DNA of 64,000 nt from positions 1 to 64,000 of the forward strand of contig WTXG01000165.1 in assembly GCA_022496185.1 (NCBI GenBank), in the 5' to 3' direction. The notes under the pieces were generated by a model that saw only the letters and a program-made list of their open reading frames with translations, was not told the DNA's origin and did no database searches. Every line of letters starts with the position of its first letter. Position 1 is the first letter of the stretch. The translations under genes were made by a program, and so were the position numbers. The stretch is from Multifurca ochricompacta. Its lineage: Eukaryota; Basidiomycota; Agaricomycetes; Russulales; Russulaceae. Positions 22,651 to 34,161 of the stretch are shown in pieces.

Positions 22651-24136
22651 CGTGGAGCTTGATCGCTGATTCTCCTTCTATCGATGTTTCGATCGTCATT
22701 AGCTTCATGCTTAGAATCCGGGTTCCCATAGAGCAGTTGCATTCGAACGAGATCGCCGTCTGAACTGGCTGATTTGTTCTTCATTCTGAACTTTTGTTAG
22801 CTTTCCCAAGAGATGCTGCACATTAAATACCTGTCTGTCTGGAAGCGCGTACCGCGATGTCTTCGCGCAGTGACCATTTCCACGCATTCCCACGGCCCTT
22901 TTCTCATCCTGCCAGCCATCTGAGGCGTCATCCTTTCCCATTTTTTGCTGACATGTGATGTAGTGTGAGCTGCAACTGACAAAACACAGGCATGGAAATC
23001 GGATCGTACAGTAAGGTCAGCTTCGAGCTTTGGTTATTCGAGTTTAGACGTCGATACATTTCATGCGCTCTACCAACCAATCATGGACTTTTCATTCGAA
23101 CTTTTGATCGGCACGTACATTGCTCACATTCTTTGCTTGCGGCTCACTAGCCAATCTTTTGAGTACGCTCAAGATTAGAGTCCCCCTCCTCCTCTTTACC
23201 ACCCAGCCGAGTCCTGCTTGAACCGCTCGATATATGCCAGTGTGACTTTGAGGTCACAAAGGCATTATGGTTATCTCACGGAGCGCGAGTGATCTAAACG
23301 GGGACAAGTCCAAACCAACAAAAACAACAAACCAGAAGCAACAAGGCTGACTAAGGCAGTGATCTATGCAACCATTTACGTTTTCGTCAGGTCACGTGCT
23401 ATCACAGGTTGTCCGCCTTCGGTTGTCCGCCCTCGAAAAGCCGTTGTCATCGATGACAAGTGTGCTCAATTGAAAGACATGTTGTCTCTTGTTCTCTGCC
23501 ATACAGGCCAAGAAGGCTCTGTTGTTTTCTGTGCGATGCTGGGTCTTTCTTTTGGCGCTCTCAACCTATTTAAATGCCGCTTGGGCCCCCCGAGGTGTCA
23601 AAAACCCTTTCTTCCCCCCTTTTATACCTCGAATTTCTCCTGGCCTTAACGACGCCCATGGATCTTCTAGATTTCAAACGAAGCCCACAACTGGAAAACC
23701 ATATCCCTTCGTGAATCTTACATGGTCTTTAAATGATCCGCTCCTCAGCTCCTAGGCCCCTTGATTGAGTAGGCATTGTGCCCAATGGCTTTTGCCCCTA
23801 CCCTGACTTTTCCCGCTCGACGATGACGATGACGATGACGATACCGAACAAGATGCCTGGATGGTACTGGAGAGCTGTAAGATGTGACATGCCCAGAGGA
23901 GCCGCACCCCACTTTTTTAAAAAAAAAGGCAAATGGGAAAGGCCCCAGTCAACTCTCTCTGGTTCCCACGGTGTGGCACAGCTTATTTACGCCCTCTCCC
24001 GACAGTTCACCTCCAACAATGCAATTTTGTGTGGCGGGTATGGCGGGTGTGTATATATTCTCTTCCCTCTCACAACTGATTTTTGAACGCACGAATCCAC
24101 CTTAGCTTCTGTTTTCTCCCTTTATCTGTCCTTTTT
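22651..24136. other. Intergenic, no gene recognised
   Basis: About 1.5 kb. Contains a short gatgac run (23822-23841) and scattered short frames without motifs. TATA-like gtgtatatattc (24048-24059) lies about 80 bases upstream of zinc-ribbon gene 2 and may be its core promoter. Confidence 0.4.
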
Positions 24137-24709
24137 ATGTCTTCGTACATCACCGGAAATAACAATCAAGACTTCCGGGTTACGGCTGCCCCAACGGTCT
24201 TGGACCCGACCGGGGTTTCATCATCGAGTGAGTTCTCAGCGTGTCCAATCGACGTTAATCTGTTCTCTGATTGACTTAGGCATAATCATAGCCCCCACTC
24301 AGAACCAGACCACAGTGCCGCTGACAATTAAAGCAACCGAACAAAAACAGAAAGGTACTTTATTTCCCCTCAGAGCACAATCGGCATAATGATAATCGTC
24401 TCTTCTCTCCTCCGACTTTCGCTTCACCTCCTGCCCCCCACTCGTGGCACCTACCCGACCCGCCATCCCCCCAATTACTCGCCACATTACGTTAACGAAA
24501 TAGCAAGAGCAAGAAGAAATCCAACACGCTCCTCAGCTCCCGCATCTTCGTTGATTCTTTCGAGTGCTAGGGATATCGGCTTACGTGCCACGGACGGAGA
24601 TGGTCCATACGCATGTCGGAAGTGCGGGCAGGGCGTCCTGACGGTTTCGACGATATGGTGTCCGGCATGCTTGGATCCAATGCCTTGGTTCTCACCGGAC
24701 AATAATTAG
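24137..24709 (+). CDS. Small zinc-ribbon protein, paralog 2
   Basis: A three-exon model (24137-24227, 24280-24354, 24504-24709) gives 123 residues in phase. The N-terminus is polar (MSSYITGNNNQDFRV..), followed by an Arg/Ser-rich stretch (RARRNPTRSSAPASS). The C-terminal ribbon reads DGDGPYACRKCG, VLTV, WCPACLDPMPW. Spacing is CxxC, 13 residues, CxxC, identical to paralog 1 at 17478-17921. The DNA of the ribbon exon is strongly alike while the rest is unrelated, so only this domain is conserved. A TATA-like gtgtatatattc lies about 80 bases upstream. Family and function unknown; a small nucleic-acid or protein-binding ribbon is only a guess. Confidence 0.6.
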
Positions 24710-26136
24710 TTGGCTTTGAAAAATTTGTTCTTTTTTCTTTATTTCCTGTATTTTCATTGCTGGGCATTGGTACCCCCCTCCCCCGGAATCAAATGAGCGA
24801 TACTGTTACTGTGGCCATGTTATAAACCAAGGAGCGAGAGGTGAGGGGGAAAGGGAGAGACTGAAGAGACAGGTTTGCCAGTGTTCTTAAGGCTCGCTTA
24901 TGGCTACCTCTACCCCTCTACCTACCTTATTTGCATCCACCCAAACGGAATTTTCCGATGATGGCACTGTGCTCATTTCAGACCTCAGACCTATTGAACT
25001 TTTTTTTTTTATACGCCCTTGAACTGCATAAATATAAAACAACAACTCTACAGCCATCCATCAGCAAGTGTAGTGGTAGTGCCTGTTTTGGGGGCTTGGG
25101 GGCTAGGGCTAGGGCTAGGCGACGAGAATTAAGACGAATAAGGTAATGAGATTTTTGTAAGCGAGTAGCACAGCATGTCGTAAAAGTGATCCTATCTCCA
25201 TCTCGGGGGAGCTTCGGAAACCAAACGTGAACGAACATTACCGTTTCCGTTTCGATAGGATTTGAACAGGGTGGGAATCCCCTCGCCACAACATGAGGGG
25301 GTAATTTTGGGCTGGCTGGCTGGCTGGCTATGTTACGGTCTGTGGGCTGTATCGTGGATTCAATGGGTTCGAGATTCGGGGGTTCAGATGGACAGGATTC
25401 TGTGACTTAGGACAAGCAAGCTTGTGCGCAGGACAATTTAGAGACCGGGAAATCAATAGGGATAGGGTTCAAGTACAAAGAGCTCAAGTCTAAAGAGACA
25501 AGGGCTGAAGTAGTACTAGTGTTTGAATACATATTGAATGTCGTTTCTAGAGAAAAGGTGTAGTATCGAATGCGTTGAGGGCGCTGCCAGAAAAAAAGGA
25601 AGAACATAAGTAGAAAAATATCTTAACACGTGATGCTTGTATCGCGACACGGATTCAGGTTTTTACTTACAGAAACAGGGACAGGACAACAGGGACTATC
25701 CGTCATGCATGTCATGTCTCAGTAATAGCCGCGTCAGCAATAGCCCGCATCCCACATTCACCGCAGCTCGCAGCTCGGAGAGGAGATGGAACTGAGATGG
25801 TTAAATGAATGAAACACGCCGCGGGGTCGTGTCGGAAGTCGGAGTGGAGCGCGGTATCAGGATCAAGAAACAAAGTTCTCAATGTTATTTTTATTTTTAT
25901 TTCTTTCACTTATCGTCGGAACTGTTATTCTCGCTATCGGATTATCGTTGATGGCTCACGGCTCACCATACGCCCTTATGACGTAAAAAGCAACAAAAGG
26001 TAATATTATTTGGCACAAGGTGGAATATTGGAAGTAGTTTGCGAATAATAGAACACGTTGGTACGCATTGAGGCAAGTCAAGCAGGGAAGGACGATTATT
26101 GTTCCAATGAGCTACACCCGACACCCATACTACGCT
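24710..26136. other. Intergenic with short microsatellites
   Basis: No gene recognised. Holds three gggcta units (about 25098-25116) and a ggct run (about 25309-25328). The minus-strand gene mS38 ends at 26137. Confidence 0.45.
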
Positions 26137-27016
26137 TTACCGACCGATCTTTAGACGATGTGCACGTTGAAGCTGCGAAGATGATTTAGTAAAAGATAAG
26201 AAAGAGAAAATGAAGCGCACCCTTCGCCGCTTTCTCAGTCTAAAGTGGATACGATGACCAGTGTTACTATCAAGAATGATACAAGGTAGGGGATTTACGC
26301 ACTTGTGCTTCTTCATCTTCTTTCTCCGCTTGCGCCTGGTGCTGTCGAGCTGCACGGCAAGGCCCTCTAGCTCGGCAGTCTCAGCCTCCCTTCCATCAGC
26401 CGGATTAAGACCGAGCCGACGCAACGTGGCTTCCCAAGCGACCGAGCTACTGACAGTGTTCATCACCTGCGCGCGAGCAAGGAGCCGCGCAGTGTCGGCA
26501 TCCGCTTCGGGAATCGTCTCGGGAGGATCTTCAATCATCGATGGAGCTGTGCCTATGCCTGTGGAGGTGGGGAGAGTAGGGATTCAGGAGTGAGCACGAG
26601 CGTCTGGGAGGCGTCGAAGAGTGCTGATGCGGGCTGTGAGAGGACGAGAGGACGATGTTGCGCGAAAAATCGGTGCAGACGTAGGTCGGGAGCGCTTAGC
26701 GGTGGATGGGATGCCAGCGCCGCGGGAGCCGAGAGCGAATGGATGGGCAGGGACGGCGAGGAAGGTGGGGATTGAAGGGGCGAAGGGGGTGCTGAAGGGT
26801 CATCAGGTGAGGATGAGGAAGCTTGCTGTTGTGGGTCGTTGTTGGCTTTGGCTGTGCCTGCAGCCTCAACGCGGGGGGCTGACTTTGCGCTGGCAGGTGG
26901 GACGACCTTGGGGGGTTTAGATGAGTTAAAAAAACGACCACCAGGAGGCTTTGAGAATAAAGATAAGCCCTTCTTGAAGGAAGTTGTATAGTAGGACGTA
27001 AAAATCTGGGAAACAT
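26137..27016 (-). CDS. Mitochondrial ribosomal protein mS38 / Cox24-like
   Basis: Small mitoribosomal subunit protein of the Cox24/AURKAIP1 family. The last three exons are clear: one ending at 26303 (with TRRKRRKKMKKHK), 26239-26221 (LRKRRR) and 26172-26137 (LQRAHRLKIGR, stop). Together they give the family's very basic C-terminus. Upstream exon text is EDPPETIPEADADTARLLARAQ with TLRRLGLNP. The start at 27016 (MFPRFLRPTIQL..RRAYLYS) looks like a mitochondrial targeting peptide. The middle is Pro/Ser-rich (frame near 26900-26600), and its introns could not be fixed: one would be only 35 bases, and another junction near 26550 is unresolved. Divergent from the IML2-like gene. Confidence 0.7.
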
Positions 27017-27364
27017 CTCTCTCTCTCTTAGGAGGAGGAGATGTGGTTTGTATGTGAAAGCCTTTTAAGTAGGTCTAATTTGAGTTTGAGAGTGAGTAGT
27101 TCAAAATCACGTGATCAGATCACAAGTTGAATCCCCCGGTCACCGGGTAAGAGGAAGAGGAGGAGCAGGTGAAGTACTTCACCACACTTACACACCCAAA
27201 CCCACCCGCACACCCGCACCAGAGTGAAACTGGATAAGAGAAGTTTCGAGACACATTAAAGTGTCAAGTAAACACAACACTAACTGACACAAGTAAACAG
27301 TAACTTTTTAACTCCGTATTTATTTCATCCATACCCATTCTATTCTACCTTATCTTCGACTTCA
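27017..27364. promoter_or_regulatory. Divergent promoter region, mS38 / IML2
   Basis: 348 bases between the two starts, with CT-rich tracts and tcacgtgatcagatcac (about 27107-27123). The pair likely shares this upstream DNA. No factor can be named from sequence alone. Confidence 0.5.
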
Positions 27365-30300
27365 ATGGCCGACGAAACAACCCTTCATCTCAAATCTGCT
27401 ACTGCTGGATTCGATCACATTTTTTCAAACGAACTAGATAAGGCTGAAGAGTTATTCAAGACCGGTGACTCTGCTCTCCATCTTCTTGGTTCAGGCGCTT
27501 GCGCTTTCCTTCAGGCCGCCTTGAGCTTGGAGGTGTGTGTGCACTCATTCCTCTCGCCTATTTTCATACAAACTCCGACGACCATGATCTATACCACTTT
27601 CTCATCCCCTTTCCACGTCATCATTAGGTCGGTCTCATTTCCGAAGCCTCAAGACTCTTGGAACAAGCCGAAGCGGGCTCCAAGAAACAGCTAAAGAACT
27701 CCAAGGGCCTCAGACAAACTGGTCGCTTCCCTGCCGCTACAGAATGGGAACTCATCCACGCTGACTGTGTCATTCTCCTCGGATTGACCTATGCTTTGAG
27801 GTATGCGCTTTGCGTGCTCTCGCATGGATAATTGCTGCGCAGCCCCACTCCCCTTCCCTGCCTATCCAACATGCTGACGCCACCATCATCGTCATGACAG
27901 CGAGTCCTACATGGGCTATCTGCAGTGTTTGTGCGTTCACCTCTGATTCCATCCTGGCTTGCCATCACTGACGTTGACGTATTTGCTTTCCATCAGATAC
28001 TCGTTGAATAGGTGAGCTTCTCATAGGGTTTAATTTTCCCCTCTCCCCATCACTACTCACGCGAGCATCTCCCCTCAACAAGCGCACATTCTCGTTATAC
28101 AAAGTCCGTACTTTATCTTACGTCATGTTCCTGGTCCCTTAGCCTTCGCTCCTCAGGCTCTACAAGATCGTCTTTCCGAACGGCCTCGATGCCTACGATA
28201 CCCCGACGCCCTCCAACGTGCCTTCGCGCCAAAGCTCACTGCTCAGTGTCGCTGCCCACCAAGCGCTTTCCAGCCCGTTGACCCCAACGAGTACCGTCTC
28301 GACGTCTTCCAAGTCGTCCGGCTTCTTCAGTCGCCTCGGCTTATCACGCTCTGCGACGCCAAGTGGCGCATCCACCCCATTAAGTACTGTGGCACCTATG
28401 GAAGACGGTCCGATCGAGGGCCTGATCGTCTCCGGCACCGCATTTGGTTCGTCCCACTCCCTTCTTCCCCCTCTTCTGTCTTTCCCCCGCCTAATCACAG
28501 ACGACAGGGCATGGCCTTTTTAATCTTGTCCTGTCGCTACTTCCCTCAAAGGTCAAGTGCGTTAAACCACTCGCTGGGTATGCTTTCGCCCTCCTGACAC
28601 TGAACGTTCGACAGGAGCGTGGTGGGCTTCTTTGGCTTCAATCATGATAGGAAACTCGCCTTGCGTGCCCTGGCCATTTCTGCGAATGGCAATGATGTGC
28701 ACTCAGTCTTCGCTGGGCTCACGTTAATGACCTATTATGGGGTAGTCTTACTTATGTCTGGCTACCAAGCCGACGAGAAGTCCATCCTCAAACAATATAA
28801 AGCTATCGTCGATAAGTGAGTGTCATGCATTTCTCTTCCCATGTCTCTCCGGACCTTGCTCAAATTCAACTTGCGCCCAGGCTCGAAACCAAATATCCTA
28901 CCGGGACTCTGTGGATCTTGAATCGGGTACGTGCCCACTCTCATTCAATTGTCGCAATTACCAAATCCGTGGTTTTGATTCTTACCCTTCCACAGGCAAA
29001 GATTCTCCGTATGTCCGGTGACCCCGAGGGCGCCATGGCCACTCTCCAAGCTGGCCTTGCGCCGGATCGAACAAGCGTCTTTCTCCAAGCTGATGCGCTC
29101 CTCGCCTTTGAGCTCGCATGGGTCTTCCTGGCTCAACGCCGTTATGTGGATGCCGCAAAGACGTTTTTGCATATGACTGAGATCAACACATGGTCCCATG
29201 CTACATACTACTTTATTGCGGCGGGATGCCATTGGTCACTCGGCAACCTTGATCAGGCGCAACAGTTACTCGAAGCGACCCCGGCTCAGATCGACAAGCG
29301 TAAGATAGGAAACAAAGATTTACCTACCGAGGTATTCATTAAGAAGAAGCGTGCGTAATGGTCTGCATTTTACGTATGGCTGAAATGGGCTGACTTTATA
29401 TGTACAATCTTCTTGAAGTGGCCTTCTGGAAGGCGAAGCACGTGAGACGCACGGGTTCAGAGAAGAGCTGGGTGGAATCCATCTCGATCAGTCCTGCTGA
29501 AGGCACGTCTCCTGCCCCCCCTTTCTCTGATTGCCATTCATGTTACAATATATCAATACAGAGATGGCCATCTTCTGGAACACCCACGGGCGTATCACGT
29601 CTGTCGTTGCACAAGCACACATTGGGGAACTACTTGGCATCTCACCACCAGTCACGCTTCCGACATACTTCACACCTGCTTCTTCTTTAGCTACCACCAC
29701 CATCACCACCACCACCACCACGACTACTACCACAGCCGCAACCATGTCCCCAGATGAGCCAGCACCGACTGACACCACAATCACTCGCGCGCCGCTTGAC
29801 ACGCCAGACGAGCTCGCTCTGCGGGCACTACTTCTGGGGATCATGCACCGGGCGGTGGGGCATCCCGCTGAAGCACGCGGATTCCTACGTGATGCGCACG
29901 CGCGACACGCGAAGATCCCAAGTACGGGAAGCACCTGGATCGGCGGCGTGGCTCTCTTCGAGTTGGCCGTTCTTGAATTACGCGAGGCTCAGCGATCAGA
30001 TTATGAGGATGAGGCAGAGGCAGAGGCGGAGAAAGATACGAATAGCCCAAGCGTGAGTTCGGGATCAAGCGAGGAGGGAAGTGGAGATGCGGTGGGTGTT
30101 GGGGTTGGAGTTGGAGAAGATGGGAAGGTGAGCGTATATGGTGCCAACGGTCATGCTGCTACTGGTGTTGGAAGTATAATCGGAGGGAGGAAGGTGATGG
30201 GAATTGCGGAAACCGAATTACGCATACGCGTGAACGCTCTCGCGCTCGGTGAGAAGGCAGCGGCGACGGCGAGGGTGACGGTGACGGTGACGGCGGCTCA

Positions 30301-30472
30301 ACGAGAGCGATGGGTGAAGGTGCTCAAGGAGGCCGGATCATTACTCGATTCGGCCGTGAACCTTTCGGGGAGCGAGGTGGATTTGAGTTCTCGGTTAGAG
30401 AGTCGGATCGCGATGTTGCGTGATGAGATTGGGCTCAAGCGCGAGTTGCTCGGTATTGGGGCCGGGAGATGA
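27365..30472 (+). CDS. IML2/TPR39-family mitochondrial outer membrane protein
   Basis: About 12 exons: 27365-27532, 27628-27800, 27901-27930, 27997-28011, 28083-28103, 28157-28446, 28508-28556, 28615-28815, 28881-28926, 28996-29350, 29419-29502 and 29562-30472. Reads as the IML2/TTC39 (DUF3808) family: [20 protein letters not shown] start, [61 protein letters not shown] and [16 protein letters not shown], with TPR-like helices throughout. In yeast IML2 is linked to lipid droplets and inclusion body clearance. A poly-Thr tract lies at 29696-29745, and an acidic, Gly/Val-rich insert precedes the C-terminal helix. The exon 11 donor appears to be GC (gcacgt). No frame damage seen. Its 3' end is duplicated downstream. 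Confidence 0.8.
29696..29745 (+). repeat. ACC/ACT triplet run encoding poly-Thr
   Basis: A tract of acc/acg/act codons inside the last IML2 exon gives about 16 threonines. It is likely length-variable; I have no allele data. Confidence 0.8.
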
Positions 30473-31140
30473 AAAAGAGTTTGGGGGTGACAATGCCAAA
30501 TTTTTTCTTTTTCTTTTTCCGTTTACTTTTGTTTGGTACCGCAGGCAAAGCTTTCGCGCTTTCTATTTTCTTATTTTATTTGCTTGCTAGTGGTAGGGTA
30601 GAGTAAGTATTGGAAACAAAGTAAAGTTGGGAAATAATAGTGATGCATGGCATAGTGCATTCCGTAGTATGGGCCCAAAGGGGTTCTACCGTCGCATGCG
30701 ATCTGCTTACAACTATTCAGCATTGATACGTATAACTATAACTATGGCTATAACAAGAACAAGTTGGTAGTGATATTTCGTTTCGAATGTGGCATCCAGG
30801 TCGTCAGGCAAAAGCAAAAACTCGAACCGGCATGACCCCGGGAAAGAAAATATCTCGATTCCTTGAACCTGGACTTTGACTTTTCTTTTAAATTCGTCTT
30901 AAATGCCTCGATACTCCATACTACCTGCCGGAGTTTTCGAATGCAAAGCAAAGAAAAAGAAAAAGAGCCAACAAAAGGTTTCTAATGGCCATGCCAGTGT
31001 ACCCATAATAAGTCCCGCTAGGGGGGGAGAGCTCTTTTCGTTTGTCAGTGTTCAGTTCCAAAGTTCTACTATTGGTTTTCCCCCGTTTCTTTGTTAATCA
31101 TACCTCATGTTTTATATATGACAGAAAACAAATGTTGATT
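30473..31140 (+). other. IML2 3' UTR and flank (source of later duplicates)
   Basis: Contains tttttctttttccg, gtgggaaataat and ttgtatatgacagaaaac-like words. These reappear in the same order at 36.9-37.4 and 46.6-47.1 kb, marking this as the parent of the IML2-tail duplicates. Confidence 0.6.
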
Positions 31141-31300
31141 GATACCGCACTGGATCCTTCGCGTCACGTGTTACTCAGACAGAAAGAAGAGATGACTGCT
31201 TGATGGATGGAGATACAAGCAGCTTACCACCTCCACTGCCATGCACTTTGCCATAGGCCATGTGTTCATTGCCGAATACACTGAGTGCTTCCACCCTGCT

Positions 31301-31865
31301 GTACGGATCCAATCCGCGGTGAGTGCGAGGCAAAGTGTTCCCGAGAGGAGAGAGGTAGAAAGGTGGAAGAGAGCAATGAAGGAGGATGTATTGTGCTTGA
31401 ACTGTTGTGAATCTACTGCTTGCTGGTTCTGTTTGCACTTGATGTCATCAAGAAGTTCTTTAGCACACAAAAGAAAGATAGAAAGGGAGAGAAATGCTGT
31501 TTGATTTCTGCTTCTGTTGGCTCACTGGCTGGTCTACTACAAGCATTGTATGTACCATTATATACTTGCAGAGAGACCTAGTTATGAAGCAGAAACAGGG
31601 TTAATTAGGATTGAAAGAAGACAAGTGAGATGAAGCCAGGCAATAAAGGTGGAGAGGTAGGTGGAGAGGTGAAAACCTGACGATTAAGACGGGGAGGTAG
31701 TGAAACTGGTTTAAGGAATGGACGGGCATGCGGCCCGGAATGCAAATGTTCTGATAAAAGATATGCACGAAACTAGATCATAAGTGCTCTAATTCAGGGT
31801 TCGTAATGAAAAAGGAGAGGTTATAGATGGAGGTTTCATGCTCAACGTCCGAGCCATCCTTACAT
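31301..31865 (-). mobile_element. Solo LTR, family A copy 2
   Basis: Begins near tgtacggatccaatccgcgg and ends near gagccatccttaca. The interior (tctactacaagcattgtatg, tatatacttgcagagagacc) is shared with the 43.8 kb copy. Flanks do not give a 4-bp duplication, so this copy may be truncated or recombined. Confidence 0.7.
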
Positions 31866-32350
31866 CGGTATAAGTATATTACAATGTCCACTTAAGTTCG
31901 TCTTGCACCGGCAACACCGGTCACCTCTGATCCGGTTCGGCCTACTCTGATCCGTTCCCAGCTCAACAGTCTGTGGGCAATTTACTGGTGAGTATTGGGT
32001 TGGTAAAAAAGTACCTATTTTTTCCGCAACCCTAATGCCGGGCCGCCATCTCCGGTATCAATATGCTGCGTGATGCTTTGCGTCTACTCACTCCCCCCCC
32101 ACCACTAAGCCAGCTACAGGGAGCCTTTCTTTAGCTGTTACATGTATTACTTTCGTTACTCCCTTATTATGGCGAATGGGTAGTCTCTGCAAAAAACTCT
32201 TCCTGCATGCTTCCTGCAGGCATGAGGCTGGATTTCCGTGCGAAGGGGCATGGCCTACATCTCTCAATGAACTCGTGCAATAATCCCGCCCTTGTCGTCC
32301 AAATCATCTCTATTGGCTACTAGCTACCTTGGAACAAACCATACATACTT
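31866..32350. other. LTR scrap plus zinc-finger gene 3' flank
   Basis: caccggcaacaccggtcacc (about 31909) is the reverse of DNA at 46.28-46.31 kb. From about 32040 the sequence is the 3' flank repeated after ZF2, ZF3 and ZF4 (ctccggtatcaat, cccttattatggcgaatggg, cttcctgcatgc). Confidence 0.55.
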
Positions 32351-32487
32351 TTTAACGGTACGTGGCTGGATCCGACGTGAAGATGATTTTTGCCTGAAAA
32401 TCTGGTCGTACGGTGATTCGTGTTTCTTCAACACATGCAATAAAGCCTCCCCCCGAGCCACATGAAATCCAGACACAGGTCACACTG

Positions 32488-33400
32488 CTATTTTGGCTCA
32501 TGCTTGTCTCTATTGTGTCGGTTGAGGCTCTGTTGCTGCTTGTAACGGGAACCACATGATGAGCACTTAAATGGATTCCCAACAGTTTCCTTCCTCTTTG
32601 CGCCTCGATTCTGCGGGAGAGCACCTTTCAGGGAGGGCGGTGTGGTATAGACTGGGACAGGTTGGGCAGGTCGCCGGGTGTCGACTGTGAAGTAGTAGTC
32701 GTTGAGGGCCTGTGATGGTGCTTTCGGGACAGGGATACGGTCCGGAAGGATGCCTCCAGTCTCTGGAGCCATGAATGGCTGGAAAGGTGCGTCTGGCATG
32801 GGTTGGACAGTTTGCTGGGTGTCTACGTCGAAGCAGTAGTCTTTGAGACCCTCTGATGATGCTTTCGGGACAGGGAAATCGCCCGGAAGGATACCTTCAG
32901 TCTCTAGAACCATGAATGGCGGCAAAGGTGCGTCTCCGATAGAGGTCTGATTATTCTATCAGCACCAGTAAGTTCCGTACCAACTTGGAAATAAATAAAT
33001 TTTAACGTACCTCGTAGCGCTCGAAAAGCTCTGTTGAGGGCAGATAATATTGAGGGTCAGAAATCCCAAAATCTTTGAATTCCAACAGTGACATCTCCTG
33101 CATGAGTTCTTCGACAGGTAGATTATCCTCTGCGGAATATGTGGGTTGGTTGTCTATAGTCCCCTGCAGCAAGTGATTTTATTCGTACGTCCTACTCTCG
33201 AATTAGTAGGAAATTGAACTCACCTGAACAGGGTTCATATTAGGGATATCAATGGAAAGCGGGTACCGGAAATATTTATGGGTTTCTGATGCCGCTATCT
33301 GGGGCGTTAGGGAGTGGTGAAGTGTGTCCACCCTGGTGTGGTAGGAAGAACTCCTAGGGACACATTCCCTTATAACTTCTGAGGTTGGATGGGGTGCCAT
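32488..33400 (-). CDS. C2H2 zinc-finger paralog ZF1, C-terminally truncated
   Basis: Exons 33400-33224, 33163-33011 and 32946-32488, 262 residues. Shared design: exon 1 (..LTPQIA.SETHKYFRYPLSIDIPN), exon 2 ending LFERYE, and exon 3 with about three copies of a 40-residue repeat (ETGGILPDRIPVPKAPSQAL, DYxFxVDTxxxxQP). A basic stretch (KGALPQNRGAKRKET) then leads to a C2H2 finger, CxxC-12-HxxxxH. A TAG stands where sisters have GAG just after HEPK (32490-32488), so the second finger is lost. Likely a nuclear DNA-binding protein. Function unknown; the longer N-terminus is unique among the four. Confidence 0.65.
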
Positions 33401-34161
33401 TGGCGACTTTATGTTTTCTTTGTGGGTACGGAATAGGCCTTAGATTTTTCTGCAATAGAAAACTGCGAACGCTATTCCATTCAGACCTACAGTCCTTAGT
33501 CTTTTAATCAAAGTAGTGTAAGAGGCACCCTTAGGTCAGTAGTGTACGATCGCGAGACCGTATGAGTTCGTTGCGGAGAAAGGTTCCGCGAGAAGAGGGA
33601 AAGAGAAGAAGATGCTGAAGTCGTCGAAAGTGCTGATACGCCGAAATGCTTGATATGCCGAAATGCGTCGATATGTCGAATGCGTCGAAGGCTTGCTGGC
33701 TTTGGCTGTTTGCTGGCTTTTGCTGGCTTGCTGGCTTTGCTGCTGCTGGGTCCGCTGACCTTGGGCTTGTCGTCGTCGTGATGGTTGCTTTAGCACTCAA
33801 AAGGAGAAAGAGAGAGAGAGAATGACCGTAGATTGCGCTTCTGCTCGGTGGTCCTACTACAAGCAAGTATGTACCTTTAAATACCTGTAGAGAGACCTAA
33901 GAGAAGGGCGGTGATGAAGTAGAATTTGTGAAGAAAGAGGTTAAAGCCTGAGAGGCGAGATGAAGAAAGCAATTAGGATGAAAAGGAATGAACGGGAAGG
34001 CGGCCCGGAACGCAAGCAGTCTAAAGATAATGTTTCGTGCTATGTATCGATCGCATTTATATCGTATCAGAGACAGTCAGAAACTAAGGTCGAATTAACG
34101 TCAGAATGTTTTATTAGCAGAAATTATAATGAAGAAAGCGAACTGGTCCAGCCAGAAGTGG

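Noticed and set aside
23778..24086. 102-residue ORF with MTMTMTI
   Set aside because: Created by a gatgac microsatellite and an A-run; no homology pattern.
25098..25116. gggcta repeats as a telomere trace
   Set aside because: Only three units, and the unit is not the usual TTAGGG; treated as a microsatellite.
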